From the NCBI GenBank assembly GCA_043806315.1, contig JAZDHF010000017.1:1-58021 (forward strand): DNA of 58,021 nucleotides, written 5' to 3'. This DNA is from SBAX01 sp043806315. Its GTDB lineage: Bacteria; Planctomycetota; Phycisphaerae; UBA1845. How positions within the stretch are numbered: position 1 is the first letter of the stretch; each line of letters starts with the position of its first letter. The position numbers were made by a program, and so were the translations under genes. Shown piece by piece: positions 7,700 through 15,862 of this stretch. The notes beneath the pieces are model-generated. The model searched no databases. It had not been told where the DNA came from and was given only the letters and a program-made list of their open reading frames with translations.

Positions 7700-9406
7700 A
7701 TGACTCCACTCCAATTCACCCGCGGCGTACGCAGCTTGAACCGGCTGCGGCAGATCGCTCAGGTGCTCACCCGGCACGGGTTTGGCCACATCGTGACCCG
7801 CGTCCACCTCGGCCGGTTCGTGCCGGTTTGGATGCTTCGTCACAAGCCGGCGGGCGAATCAACCGAGGGCGCTGAAACGTCGGTCGGTCGCCGCCTCACG
7901 ATGGCCGCGAGCGAATTGGGCCCGACTTTCGTCAAGCTCGGGCAGATGCTCAGCACCCGGCCCGACATCGTCCCCGAAGCCGTGCTCCGGGAACTCCGCA
8001 CACTCCAAGATGACGTGCCGCCGTTTGACACTTCCATCGCTATGGCCACGATCGCCGAAGAGCTGCACCAACCCGTCGGGGATTGCTTTGCGTCAATCGA
8101 CGACAAACCGATCGCCAGCGCCTCGATCGGGCAGGTCTATCGGGCAGTGGGAAAAGCGGGCGAGCAGCTCGTCGTCAAGGTCCGGCGTCCGGACATCGCG
8201 GACGTGATCCGCCTGGACCTCGAGGTCCTCGAATGGCTGGCCCAGTCGTTGGAGACGCTGATGCCCGAGCTGCGCATCTACCGTCCGACGATGATCGTCG
8301 CCGAACTGGGGCAACTGCTCACGCGGGAGTTGGACTACATCAACGAGGCCTCGACCACGTCCCGTTTCGCCGCGGCCTTCGCCGGCGACCCCGGACTACG
8401 CATCCCCAAAGTGTATTGGGACCTGTGCGGACCGCGGGTCCTCACCCTGCAAGCCCTGCCCGGCGTGAAACTGGAAACGCTGCTGAGCGGGCGCGAACCG
8501 CCGGGGATCACCGTGGACCGCCGCCTCGTCGCCCGGCGATTGGCTGATTGCTACCTCAAGCAAGTCTTCGAGGTCGGCCTGTTCCACGCCGATCCGCATC
8601 CGGGCAACATCCTCGTCGAACCGATCGCCAACGTCGGCTTGATCGACTTCGGACAGGTCGGGTCGATCACCGACGAGTGGCGGACCGAGCTTCTGGTGAT
8701 GGTCTACGCCGCGGTAAACCGCGAGATCGGCGTGGTTATCGACGCCCTGGCCGACATGGGTGCGTTGGGTGCGGAAACCGACCGCCGCAGCCTTCATCGC
8801 GCTCTGGGAATCCTCCACGACAAATACTACGGCCTGCCGATCAAACGCTTCGACCTGGGCACGCTGCTGACGGAGTTCTCCGACGTCGTGCGCCGCCACG
8901 ACGTGGTCGTGCCGCGGGACCTGCTAATGCTCATCAAAGCCCTGAGCACCGTGTCCGCGGTCACCTCGCGGCTCGATCCCGAACTCGATCTGCTCGAATT
9001 GGTCAAGCCTCGACTGCGGCAAGCACTGGCCGAGCAGCTCTCACCCGCCCATCTCGCGCGTGGGGCGACGCGGTTCGGGTGGCATCTGCTGAGCATCGCC
9101 CGCCAGGCCCCGGGACAGTTGCGAGAAGGCCTGCGTCGCCTGGCGTCCGGCGGCTGGCGACTGTACGTGCGGCACGAGAACATCGATCGACTGACCAACG
9201 AACTGGACCGCTCGAGCAATCGTCTGGCCTTCTCCATTGTCATCGCCGCGATCATCGTGGGCAGCTCCGTCGTGGTCAGCGCCAATACCAACATGAAGGT
9301 CCTGGGATTCGGCGTTCAGACGCTGGGGATGCTCGGGTATCTCATCGCCGGCGTTCTCGGAGCGGGCCTCCTCTGGGCCATCTTCCGTAGCGGGCGTCTT
9401 CACTGA
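7700..9406 (+). CDS. ABC1/UbiB (AarF) family atypical kinase
   Basis: 568 residues. The family's KxGQ motif is present (FVKLGQ, K79-G81-Q82), followed by ASIGQVYRA (the Ala-rich nucleotide loop), a VVKVRRP lysine segment, HADPHPGN as catalytic loop and IDFGQVG as the metal-binding loop. About 50 C-terminal residues form two transmembrane helices, as in UbiB. The family supports ubiquinone or other isoprenoid lipid metabolism at the membrane and has ATPase rather than classic protein kinase activity (family knowledge). No quinone genes are adjacent. The gene is intact with a clean ATG start. Confidence 0.9.
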   Translation: MTPLQFTRGVRSLNRLRQIAQVLTRHGFGHIVTRVHLGRFVPVWMLRHKPAGESTEGAETSVGRRLTMAASELGPTFVKLGQMLSTRPDIVPEAVLRELRTLQDDVPPFDTSIAMATIAEELHQPVGDCFASIDDKPIASASIGQVYRAVGKAGEQLVVKVRRPDIADVIRLDLEVLEWLAQSLETLMPELRIYRPTMIVAELGQLLTRELDYINEASTTSRFAAAFAGDPGLRIPKVYWDLCGPRVLTLQALPGVKLETLLSGREPPGITVDRRLVARRLADCYLKQVFEVGLFHADPHPGNILVEPIANVGLIDFGQVGSITDEWRTELLVMVYAAVNREIGVVIDALADMGALGAETDRRSLHRALGILHDKYYGLPIKRFDLGTLLTEFSDVVRRHDVVVPRDLLMLIKALSTVSAVTSRLDPELDLLELVKPRLRQALAEQLSPAHLARGATRFGWHLLSIARQAPGQLREGLRRLASGGWRLYVRHENIDRLTNELDRSSNRLAFSIVIAAIIVGSSVVVSANTNMKVLGFGVQTLGMLGYLIAGVLGAGLLWAIFRSGRLH

Positions 9407-9420
9407 CTCGCGGACCACCC

Positions 9421-10017
9421 TCACATCGACGAGCCGGCGTGATGTTCGGCCGCGAAGCGAGTTCCGAGACGGACGTAATCGACCAGAGCCGCGATGGCCG
9501 CGGCGCTCGCCAGCCACCATAGGATCGGCCAGGGACGGTGGAGCCACGGCGCCATGTCCGGCGCCGCGAGGCAGTAACCGATCATCAGCAATTGGATCAA
9601 CGTGCAGGCCTTGCCCAAAACGCGCGGCTGGAGGACGAACTGATCGGTCGTCGCGTATACCAAAAGAAAACCGATCACGGTCAACACGTCCTTGCCGATG
9701 GCGATCACCGGCACCCAGCTCGGCAGGCGAAACCCCGGCACGGCCGTGGCGTCGATGGAGAGAAGGATGACCGAGGAGACGATGAGGAGCTTGTCGCCGA
9801 CGGGATCGAGGAAGCGCCCGAGCGGCGTCGATTCTTGGAGGCGTCGAGCGAGGAAGCCGTCGAGAGCGTCGCTCAGACCCATGGCCACAAAGAGCGCGAT
9901 CGCCAGGTAACGCCATCCTACCCAAGGCTCGTTGAGATTCAGCAAACAGATGACAAACGGAACGACCAGGACGATCCGACCGATAGTGATGCGATTGGGC
10001 CAGTTCAGCCAAGCCAT
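9421..10017 (-). CDS. pgsA: CDP-alcohol phosphatidyltransferase (PgsA-like)
   Basis: 198 residues, mostly membrane-spanning. The signature D-x2-D-G-x2-A-R-x8-G-x3-D-x3-D is complete: D50, D53-G54, A57-R58, G67, D71, D75. The family transfers a phosphatidyl group from CDP-diacylglycerol to an alcohol. The bacterial form of this length is usually phosphatidylglycerophosphate synthase (glycerol-3-phosphate acceptor). The acceptor cannot be decided from sequence here, so the gene symbol is tentative. It faces the preceding UbiB-like gene convergently across 14 bases. Upstream is a long palindromic spacer at 10021-10135. Confidence 0.85.
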   Translation of the reverse strand: MAWLNWPNRITIGRIVLVVPFVICLLNLNEPWVGWRYLAIALFVAMGLSDALDGFLARRLQESTPLGRFLDPVGDKLLIVSSVILLSIDATAVPGFRLPSWVPVIAIGKDVLTVIGFLLVYATTDQFVLQPRVLGKACTLIQLLMIGYCLAAPDMAPWLHRPWPILWWLASAAAIAALVDYVRLGTRFAAEHHAGSSM

Positions 10018-10020
10018 GGT

Positions 10021-10135
10021 CGAATTACGAGTTACGAGTTACGAGTTACGAACGCCCTAGGAGGGACGCGGTTCACCTCGGTGGGCTCAGACTCGACGAT
10101 CCAGTCATACGTCACTCGTAACTCGTAACTTGTCA
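10021..10135. repeat. Inverted pair of tandem-word arms (word near GAGTTAC)
   Basis: Left arm 10021-10053 is GAATTACGAGTTACGAGTTA continuing in the same word; right arm 10105-10135 reads CGTAACTCGTAACTTG, its reverse complement. The loop of about 50 bases is GC-rich like the genome. The right arm runs into the stop codon of the reverse gene ending at 10133. It could fold as a strong hairpin in the transcript between the two reverse genes. Confidence 0.75.
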
Positions 10136-11017
10136 TTTCTCTCCTGATGAGGGTCCGACAGCAGCAGTGGAGGTTGCAGACGCGCTGCCGCCTGTCGCGC
10201 GGGCGCGGTCCGCGAAACGGACGACGGCCTCATAGGAGGTGGGCAGTTCCAACACCTGATGCGCACCGTCCGGATGGAGAATCACCAGTGCGGGTAAGTT
10301 CACGACGCCGAAGCGGGTGATGGACTTATCGGTCGGCCCCCAGATCGACCCAGGACGACAGTGCACCATGTCCGCGAAACGGCTGTAGACCTCGCGATGT
10401 TCGAGAAGTTTTTTCAGTTTTCGCCGGTCGCCCGGCCACCAGCGGTCCAGTACGATGAGGATCGACTGCCCTGTTTTTCGGGCCGTAGTCTCGGCGGATT
10501 CCAGCGAGCCGTGCCAGACATAATTGGGCTCACGGGGAATATGGGGATTGACGACGGGCGGCGCTCCCGGCGCTTTTGCGGCGGCGAGAAACTCGGCGAT
10601 CTGCGTGGCGGACATGTCGCCGGTCCGCGCATGGTAGGTTCCGTCGCGGTGCACGACGATCAGGGCCGGCGCCCGTTCCACGCCGAACTGGGCCGCGTAA
10701 CGACGGTCCCGTTCATAGGAACGAAACAACGAGCAGAGGACAAAGGGAGCGGTCTGTTGTCGGAGGGGGCCGCTCCGCAGGGCGTCGAACGTCGGGTCAT
10801 GCAGGCCTTGATCGGTGGGGTGATAGTAGATGAGCCGTTCGCGGCCGGATTCGCGCACGCGGGCTTCGGCCGTGTCGTAATCCGCGGCCCACCCGTTGGG
10901 CCGTAAACGATCCCATGTCGTAGAACATCCCGCGGTCAGCATCCACGCAGCGCCGAACATGATCCACGCGCGACCGGGACCGGGGCCGGCGAAGTGCCAC
11001 GGCTTGTCACTCATCAT
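10133..11017 (-). CDS. Lipoprotein with two thioredoxin-fold domains lacking CxxC
   Basis: 294 residues from the ATG at 11017 (a second ATG follows directly). That start is preceded by GAGGTCGAAGGG, whereas the longer ORF to 11155 has no support. The N-terminus has a hydrophobic run and LTAGC (C31), a lipoprotein signal. Two thioredoxin-like segments follow: one around PTDQGLHDPTFDALRSGP to FGVERAPALIVVHRDG, the other around LDRWWPGDRRKLKKLLEHR to FGVVNLPALVILHPDG. Each ends with the cis-Pro-like APA/LPA plus D-G. Neither has a CxxC redox pair, so a redox role is unlikely and a structural or binding role more plausible. No specific function recognised. Confidence 0.65.
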   Translation of the reverse strand: MMSDKPWHFAGPGPGRAWIMFGAAWMLTAGCSTTWDRLRPNGWAADYDTAEARVRESGRERLIYYHPTDQGLHDPTFDALRSGPLRQQTAPFVLCSLFRSYERDRRYAAQFGVERAPALIVVHRDGTYHARTGDMSATQIAEFLAAAKAPGAPPVVNPHIPREPNYVWHGSLESAETTARKTGQSILIVLDRWWPGDRRKLKKLLEHREVYSRFADMVHCRPGSIWGPTDKSITRFGVVNLPALVILHPDGAHQVLELPTSYEAVVRFADRARATGGSASATSTAAVGPSSGEK

Positions 11018-11399
11018 CCCTTCGACCTCACGTTCCGGCGCCGTCGGCGCTGGGGCCGTCGTGGACGGCTGGGTCCGAGTCCTATTGCAGGCCGCTTCCA
11101 ACTGCTTACGATCATATATTGGACCGGCGGTCGTTGCCAGACTACGGCATGGCAACGCTTGACGGAAGTACGTGGCGCCCTGGGGAACAAACGGTCTCGC
11201 GGAGGAGCCGAGGACTCGTCACGGCGATTCAACAACGATTAGACGCGGCTGTGGTCTTGCCGCGATGGCCTTCTTTTTGGGCCTGACCGCATGTCGTGGG
11301 GCGGAGGGCACTGCGGCGCGGCACGGCGGGCGCCATCCTGACGCCCACGAGCCGCACGAAAATCTCGACGAGTTGGAAAAGGTGCGTCAACGACACACT
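11018..11399. other. 382-base spacer, no convincing gene
   Basis: Between the thioredoxin-fold lipoprotein and carbamate kinase. A forward open frame from about 11265 begins like a lipoprotein signal (MAFFLGLTACRG), but it runs on antisense through the carbamate kinase gene with no supporting features, so it is either a decayed gene start or chance. The leader of the reverse lipoprotein gene occupies the left part. Confidence 0.4.
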
Positions 11400-12356
11400 C
11401 TACCGGGTGATTCGCGTGCCGATGCGGCCCGCGACGGCGTCGACGGCTCGGTGAAGCGGGCCGATGATGACCGAGGCGTCGCCGTTGCGCGAAGCTTCGA
11501 GGAAGTTGACCGCTCCCTGGACTTTGGGGCCCATCGAGCCGGCGGGGAATTGACCGGCCTGAAGATATTGGTCGGCCTGGGAGAGCGTCATGCGGTCGAG
11601 TTGCCGCTCGGTCGGCTTGCCGTAGTCGATGCTGACGCGATCGACGTTGGTGAGGATCATCATCATGTCGGCCTCCAGCTCAGCCGCCAGGAGCGCGCTG
11701 GCGAGGTCCTTGTCGATGACGGCGCGGACGCCGCGCAGGCCCTCGACGGGGTCCTGGACGACCGGAATGCCGCCGCCGCCGCACGCGACGACGAGGTCCC
11801 CGGCTGCGACCGCACGACGGATGGTCTTGATCTCCATGATGTGCCGCGGGATCGGCGAAGCCACCACCCGGCGGTACTTGCCGGGCGAGACTTCCTTGAT
11901 GGCCCAGCCTTCGCTGCGAGCGAAGCGCTCGGCGTCCTCTTTGGGTAAGACGCGTCCGATCGGCTTGGTCGGGTCGCGAAACGACGGGTCATCGGCATCG
12001 ACGCGGACGGTGGTGACGATGGCCGTCGCCATTCGATCGAAGCCGCGGGCGTTGAGTTCGTTGGTGAGCGCCTGGGCGATCATGAACCCCATGCCGCCTT
12101 GCACGTGGGCGACGGCGACTTCCATCGGCAGGGGATAAATCGCCCCCGCGGCGGCCTCGTTGCGGAGCAGGAAGTTTCCGATCTGCGGTCCGTTGCCGTG
12201 GGTGATGACGAGCTGATGGCCCTGTTCGATCAGGTCCGCGAGGGCCCTGGCGGTGGCCCGCGAGTTGTCGAACTGCTGGTCGACGTTGCCCTCCTCCTCG
12301 GGACGGGAGATGGCGTTTCCGCCCAAGGCGACGACGATCAAGGATTGATGCTCCAT
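11400..12356 (-). CDS. arcC: Carbamate kinase
   Basis: 318 residues. The start is set at 12356 (MEHQSLIVVALGGNAI); upstream in-frame sequence is palindromic spacer. The amino acid kinase fold is evident: VVALGGNAI, THGNGPQIGNFLLRNE, VVACGGGGIPVV and LTNVDRVSIDYGKP. It catalyses reversible phosphoryl transfer between carbamoyl phosphate and ADP, giving ATP, carbon dioxide and ammonia, usually as the last step of arginine deiminase or purine/allantoin breakdown. No arcA/arcB partners are in the window, so the source of carbamoyl phosphate is unknown. Length matches the family. Confidence 0.93.
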   Translation of the reverse strand: MEHQSLIVVALGGNAISRPEEEGNVDQQFDNSRATARALADLIEQGHQLVITHGNGPQIGNFLLRNEAAAGAIYPLPMEVAVAHVQGGMGFMIAQALTNELNARGFDRMATAIVTTVRVDADDPSFRDPTKPIGRVLPKEDAERFARSEGWAIKEVSPGKYRRVVASPIPRHIMEIKTIRRAVAAGDLVVACGGGGIPVVQDPVEGLRGVRAVIDKDLASALLAAELEADMMMILTNVDRVSIDYGKPTERQLDRMTLSQADQYLQAGQFPAGSMGPKVQGAVNFLEASRNGDASVIIGPLHRAVDAVAGRIGTRITR

Positions 12357-12398
12357 AACGATCACGGATTCCGCGTGAGTAGCTTGGTGCCTCTTGTG

Positions 12399-12443
12399 GC
12401 CCAGCCGCCCCCGGCTGGGCGAGCACAGCGGTGGGCCGCTGTG
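12399..12443. repeat. Paired GC hairpins upstream of carbamate kinase
   Basis: Stem 1 is GCCCAGCCG / CGGCTGGGC (12399-12420); stem 2 is CACAGCGG / CCGCTGTG (12424-12443), followed by CCAC. The arrangement of two adjacent perfect hairpins next to a GTGCCAC/GTGGCAC word recurs at 23868-23924 and 46174-46239. Confidence 0.6.
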
Positions 12444-12494
12444 CCACATTCGCACATTATAGGCTGTCGGCCGACCGTCCGAACCTCAGCTTAG

Positions 12495-12779
12495 CTATCG
12501 ACCGTCGGCCCGCTCGTCATGCACTTGCGACGGGTCACCTTCGACATGTTCGCCAAAGTGTCGGTGAAGGGCGAAGACCAGTGCCCACTCTATCGCTACC
12601 TCACGAAGCACCCGGACAAGGCCATCGCCGGCGATATGCCCTGGAACTTCACCAAGCATCTGATTGGCCGCGACGGGACGGTCCTCGCCAAGTGGGGGCC
12701 CAAGACGCTCCCCGACGACAAGACGATCGTCGACGCCGTCGAAAAAGCCCTGGCCGCCGAACGACCCAAGAGTCGATGA
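12495..12779 (+). pseudogene. Glutathione peroxidase remnant (C-terminal half only)
   Basis: The frame after the stop at 12492 encodes VTFDMFAKVSVKGEDQCPLY and then WNFTKHLIGRDGTVLAKWGP, the characteristic C-terminal half of glutathione peroxidase, including the WNF segment that carries the catalytic Trp and Asn. The N-terminal half with the catalytic Cys/Sec is absent; upstream sequence is the palindromic spacer of carbamate kinase. The piece ends in a normal stop. An ATG at 12519 could start a small protein, but without the active site it would not be a peroxidase. Best read as a deletion remnant. Confidence 0.7.
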
Positions 12780-12790
12780 CGGGGCTACCG

Positions 12791-12951
12791 GGGATCCGAA
12801 CCCCGAGCGCGAGCGACGGGCCAAAGTAGCGCCACCCCTTGTGGGTGGCGCGCGGGAGGATGCGGAGGGCGAGCGGCAGTGACACGACGCGCTCCGCCCG
12901 CTCGCCTGCGCTCGCGGCTCTGATCGCGCCATCCACAAGGGGCGGCGCTAC
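12791..12951. repeat. MITE-like nested palindrome
   Basis: A 26-base arm at 12826-12851 (GTAGCGCCACCCCTTGTGGG onward) is matched by its reverse complement at 12926-12951 with two mismatches. The 74-base interior holds a second inverted pair (GCGGAGGGCGAGCGG against CGCTCCGCCCGCTCGCC). The left flank has the word GATCCGAACCCCGAGCGCG, also found at 42669. It lies between the peroxidase remnant and dapF and shows no coding capacity. Confidence 0.65.
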
Positions 12952-12980
12952 ATTTCGTTATCGCGCGGTACAATACCTGA

Positions 12981-13811
12981 ATGAAGTTCACCAAGATGCA
13001 CGGGCTGGGCAATGACTACGTGTACGTGAACGGGTTCACGGAGCACGTGACCGAACCGTCGAAGCTATCCCGCATCATTTCTGATCGACACACAGGCATC
13101 GGCAGCGACGGGCTGATTATCATCCACCCCTCCAAGCAGGCCGACGTGCGAATGGAGATGTACAACGCCGACGGGTCGCGGGGGGAGATGTGCGGCAACG
13201 GCATTCGATGCGTGGCCAAGTACGCCGTCGAGCGCGGATTGGCCCCGGGACCGAAGCTTCGCATCGAGACGGATGCGGGGGTCAAAACGGTCGAATGCGG
13301 GATGGAGGGCGGCAAGGTTGCGTCGGTTCGGGTGGACATGGGTCGACCGGAGTTGAGCGCGAGAGCGATCCCCACGACGATCGCCGCCGATCGAGTCATC
13401 GACCATCCGTTGCGGATCGGCGGCGTAGGTTATCGCGTCACGTGCGTCTCGATGGGCAATCCCCACGCCGTGGTATTCGTCCGCGACTTACACAAGGTGG
13501 ATTTAGTGGAGATCGGCCCGAAGTTTGAGCACGCTCCCGAATTCCCCAACCGCATCAACGCCCATTTCGTGCGGGTGGATTCACCGACCCATGTCACCAT
13601 GCGGACCTGGGAGCGGGGCAGCGGAGCGACGCGGGCCTGCGGGACCGGAGCCTGTGCGGTCTGCGTGGCCGGTGTCCTCACCAAGCGAACTCAGCGTGCC
13701 ATTACCGCGTCACTGCCGGGCGGGGAATTGCGCATCGAGTGGGCCAAGGACGACCATGTCTACATGACCGGCGAGGCCGTGGAAGTCTTCACCGGCGACT
13801 GGCCCTGCTAA
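12981..13811 (+). CDS. dapF: Diaminopimelate epimerase
   Basis: 276 residues. It interconverts LL- and meso-diaminopimelate for lysine and peptidoglycan synthesis. Both catalytic cysteines are visible: C71 in GEMCGNGIRC and C220 in TRACGTGAC. The N-terminus MKFTKMHGLGNDYVYV is typical of the family. Length is normal. It stands alone on the forward strand between a palindromic element and the convergent threonine dehydrogenase gene, so no operon context is seen. Confidence 0.95.
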   Translation: MKFTKMHGLGNDYVYVNGFTEHVTEPSKLSRIISDRHTGIGSDGLIIIHPSKQADVRMEMYNADGSRGEMCGNGIRCVAKYAVERGLAPGPKLRIETDAGVKTVECGMEGGKVASVRVDMGRPELSARAIPTTIAADRVIDHPLRIGGVGYRVTCVSMGNPHAVVFVRDLHKVDLVEIGPKFEHAPEFPNRINAHFVRVDSPTHVTMRTWERGSGATRACGTGACAVCVAGVLTKRTQRAITASLPGGELRIEWAKDDHVYMTGEAVEVFTGDWPC

Positions 13812-13850
13812 TCCGCCGAATCGGTCGCCGAGGCGATGAGGGCGCGTTGC

Positions 13851-14984
13851 TTAGCGATGCACCGGCGCGCCGGTGATGTTGGGATCGGGAGTGCGGACGC
13901 GGCCTCGTTTGGGAATGTTCGCCGGTTTTCCGCCGTTGGGCAGAAGGACGATCTTGCAGGCGTCGCCGCGGGCGAGCATCTCCATGGCGTCGTTGACCTC
14001 GTCGAAGCCGATCGTCTTGGTGATGAGCGGTCGCAGGTCCACCACTCCCCCCTCCAGCAGCCAGCGGGTCTTATACCAGGTGTCGAAAATCCGCCGCCCG
14101 TTTAGGGCCAGCACGGTGAGGTTCTTGAAGATCATGTTCTCCGCGACGTCAATCTCCACGGGTTTGGCCGGAATGCCGAAAAGCACAACCGTGCCGCCGT
14201 TACGCACGACGCGAAAGGCGGTCGTGATCGCCGCCGGTGCGCCGCTCATCTCCAACACGATGTCCACCCCGTACCCGCCGTTGGCCTCCACGATTTGTGA
14301 CACGGTGTCGGCCGGACCGTCCGTCGGTTTGAACACCTGGGTGGCGCCCATGACGCGGGCGAGATTGATGCGAAATGGATGCACGTCGGAAGCGAAGATG
14401 CTCTTGGCTCCGACGGCCTTGCAGATCCCGATGGTGAAGAGGCCGATCGGTCCGCAGCCCAGCACGGCGATGGATTGCCCCGACAGATTCTGATTCATCG
14501 TGGCGAACACGGCGTTGCCGAACGGCTCCTGCAACGTAGCGATCTCCGGCGGCAGCTTCGCCCGGTCGTTCTGCCAGATCACCTTTTCGGGGACCACGAC
14601 GTAGGGAGCGAAGGCCCCGGCGCGGTCCACGCCGAGGATTTCCGTGTTGGGACACATGTGCGCCTGTCCCGTGCGACACTGATAGCACATCCCGCAGGTG
14701 ACGTGCGACTCGGCCGACACATAATCCCCCACTGCCGCGTGCCGCACCTTGTCACCGACCGCGACGATCGTCCCGCAGAACTCGTGACCCAGGGTGAGGG
14801 GCGGCTTGATGCGCCGCTGCGACCACGGATCCCATCGCCAGATATGCAGGTCCGTACCGCAGAAGCTCGCCGCCTCGACGTAAACGAGCACATCCTCCGG
14901 GCCGGGTCTCGGACGCGGCACTTCGCGCACCTCCAGCCCGGCGTCGGCCTTCGTCTTACAAACGGCCAGCATCGTCTCAGCCAT
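13851..14984 (-). CDS. tdh: L-threonine 3-dehydrogenase-like zinc alcohol dehydrogenase
   Basis: 377 residues from the ATG at 14984. Catalytic zinc ligands C42 (SFCGTDLHIW) and H67-E68 (GHEFCG) and structural zinc cysteines C97, C100, C103 and C111 are present. The NAD-binding Rossmann stretch is VLGCGPIGLFTIG. FCGTDLHIWRWDPW and the WQNDRAKLPPEIATLQEPFGNAV segment are typical of threonine 3-dehydrogenase, which oxidises threonine to 2-amino-3-ketobutyrate. No kbl partner is adjacent, so another polyol substrate is possible. It follows the LolA-like gene by about 20 bases on the same strand. Confidence 0.85.
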   Translation of the reverse strand: MAETMLAVCKTKADAGLEVREVPRPRPGPEDVLVYVEAASFCGTDLHIWRWDPWSQRRIKPPLTLGHEFCGTIVAVGDKVRHAAVGDYVSAESHVTCGMCYQCRTGQAHMCPNTEILGVDRAGAFAPYVVVPEKVIWQNDRAKLPPEIATLQEPFGNAVFATMNQNLSGQSIAVLGCGPIGLFTIGICKAVGAKSIFASDVHPFRINLARVMGATQVFKPTDGPADTVSQIVEANGGYGVDIVLEMSGAPAAITTAFRVVRNGGTVVLFGIPAKPVEIDVAENMIFKNLTVLALNGRRIFDTWYKTRWLLEGGVVDLRPLITKTIGFDEVNDAMEMLARGDACKIVLLPNGGKPANIPKRGRVRTPDPNITGAPVHR

Positions 14985-15004
14985 GAACGTGCGATCCCCA
15001 GTCC

Positions 15005-15862
15005 TTACGGCGATCCGTCGTCGGGGACCAATTCCTCGACGACCTCCTTGTATTTCTTCCACGCGGCGGGCTTCTCGAAATCCGTCGGCTTCACTCCGGC
15101 ATTGATGGATTTTTCGGAGAGATCGGGAAAGTCGGCCGTATTGATCTCATATCCATTGTTTTTCGTAACGACAATCCGACTGGGCAGATGGACGTCCCGG
15201 TGTACGAACAGTTCGAGCCGCTCGTACTTACGATGGAGACGACTGTCCGCCTTAGGAACGCAAATCAGGTGATCCGTCTTTGGCGGGTCTCCCGGTGTGG
15301 GCGACGCGAGCGTGACATTGAAGTTCCGCAGAATGGTCTCTCGCTTCTGTCCAAAGGGAACGGGGAACGGCGCCTTTTCCAGGTCAAAGAGGTCGAATTC
15401 CATACCCGGCCGCGCGACTTCCTGTTTGGTGACCTGGGCGATCCTCTCGACAGCCTGATAAAGCCACTGTCCGTCGAACAAGTACCATTCCTGTTTTCCC
15501 AATACGCCGTCCGCCTCGGTTTTCTCAAAGTGGATCAAGAAATGGGGATTGGGTTTCGTCATCAGAAACAAGATGCCGCCGAACTTCGTCCGCTGCGTGA
15601 GGTTGATCCGATCATCTTCGACAAACCGGACTTCGCAGCGAATGTCCTGCAGCCCGTCACTGCGTTGTTGCAACTGCGTCAGGATTTCGTCGATGCGCAC
15701 GGCATTGGAAGCCGGGCGCTCCGCTGAATCCTGGGAAATCGCCGGTTGGACGCCGGCGGCGGCGACGATGATCGCCCACACCGGCCATTTCGATGGAGCC
15801 TGGGTCCGTAGTCCCGGTTTCCCCCCGCGCGGACTGACGCCCGCGGCTCGGTTGAGGATCAT
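15005..15862 (-). CDS. LolA-like / TIGR03009-type secreted protein
   Basis: 285 residues. A hydrophobic export signal lies at about residues 28-44 (VWAIIVAAAGVQPAISQ). The mature part begins with a coil around ILTQLQQRSDGLQDIRCEVRF and continues with beta strands (GGILFLMTKPNPHFLIHFEK, WYLFDGQWLYQ), the layout of LolA-type periplasmic lipoprotein carriers and the planctomycete TIGR03009 family. A role in binding lipid-modified or hydrophobic ligands is inferred. Its start overlaps the stop of the upstream M16 protease gene by four bases, so the two are co-translated. Confidence 0.7.
   Translation of the reverse strand: MILNRAAGVSPRGGKPGLRTQAPSKWPVWAIIVAAAGVQPAISQDSAERPASNAVRIDEILTQLQQRSDGLQDIRCEVRFVEDDRINLTQRTKFGGILFLMTKPNPHFLIHFEKTEADGVLGKQEWYLFDGQWLYQAVERIAQVTKQEVARPGMEFDLFDLEKAPFPVPFGQKRETILRNFNVTLASPTPGDPPKTDHLICVPKADSRLHRKYERLELFVHRDVHLPSRIVVTKNNGYEINTADFPDLSEKSINAGVKPTDFEKPAAWKKYKEVVEELVPDDGSP

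Noticed and set aside
11172..11948. Forward ORF beginning with a lipobox-like MAFFLGLTAC segment
   Set aside because: It runs antisense through the carbamate kinase gene; composition is that of a GC-rich shadow frame. Possibly a decayed gene start, but not supportable.
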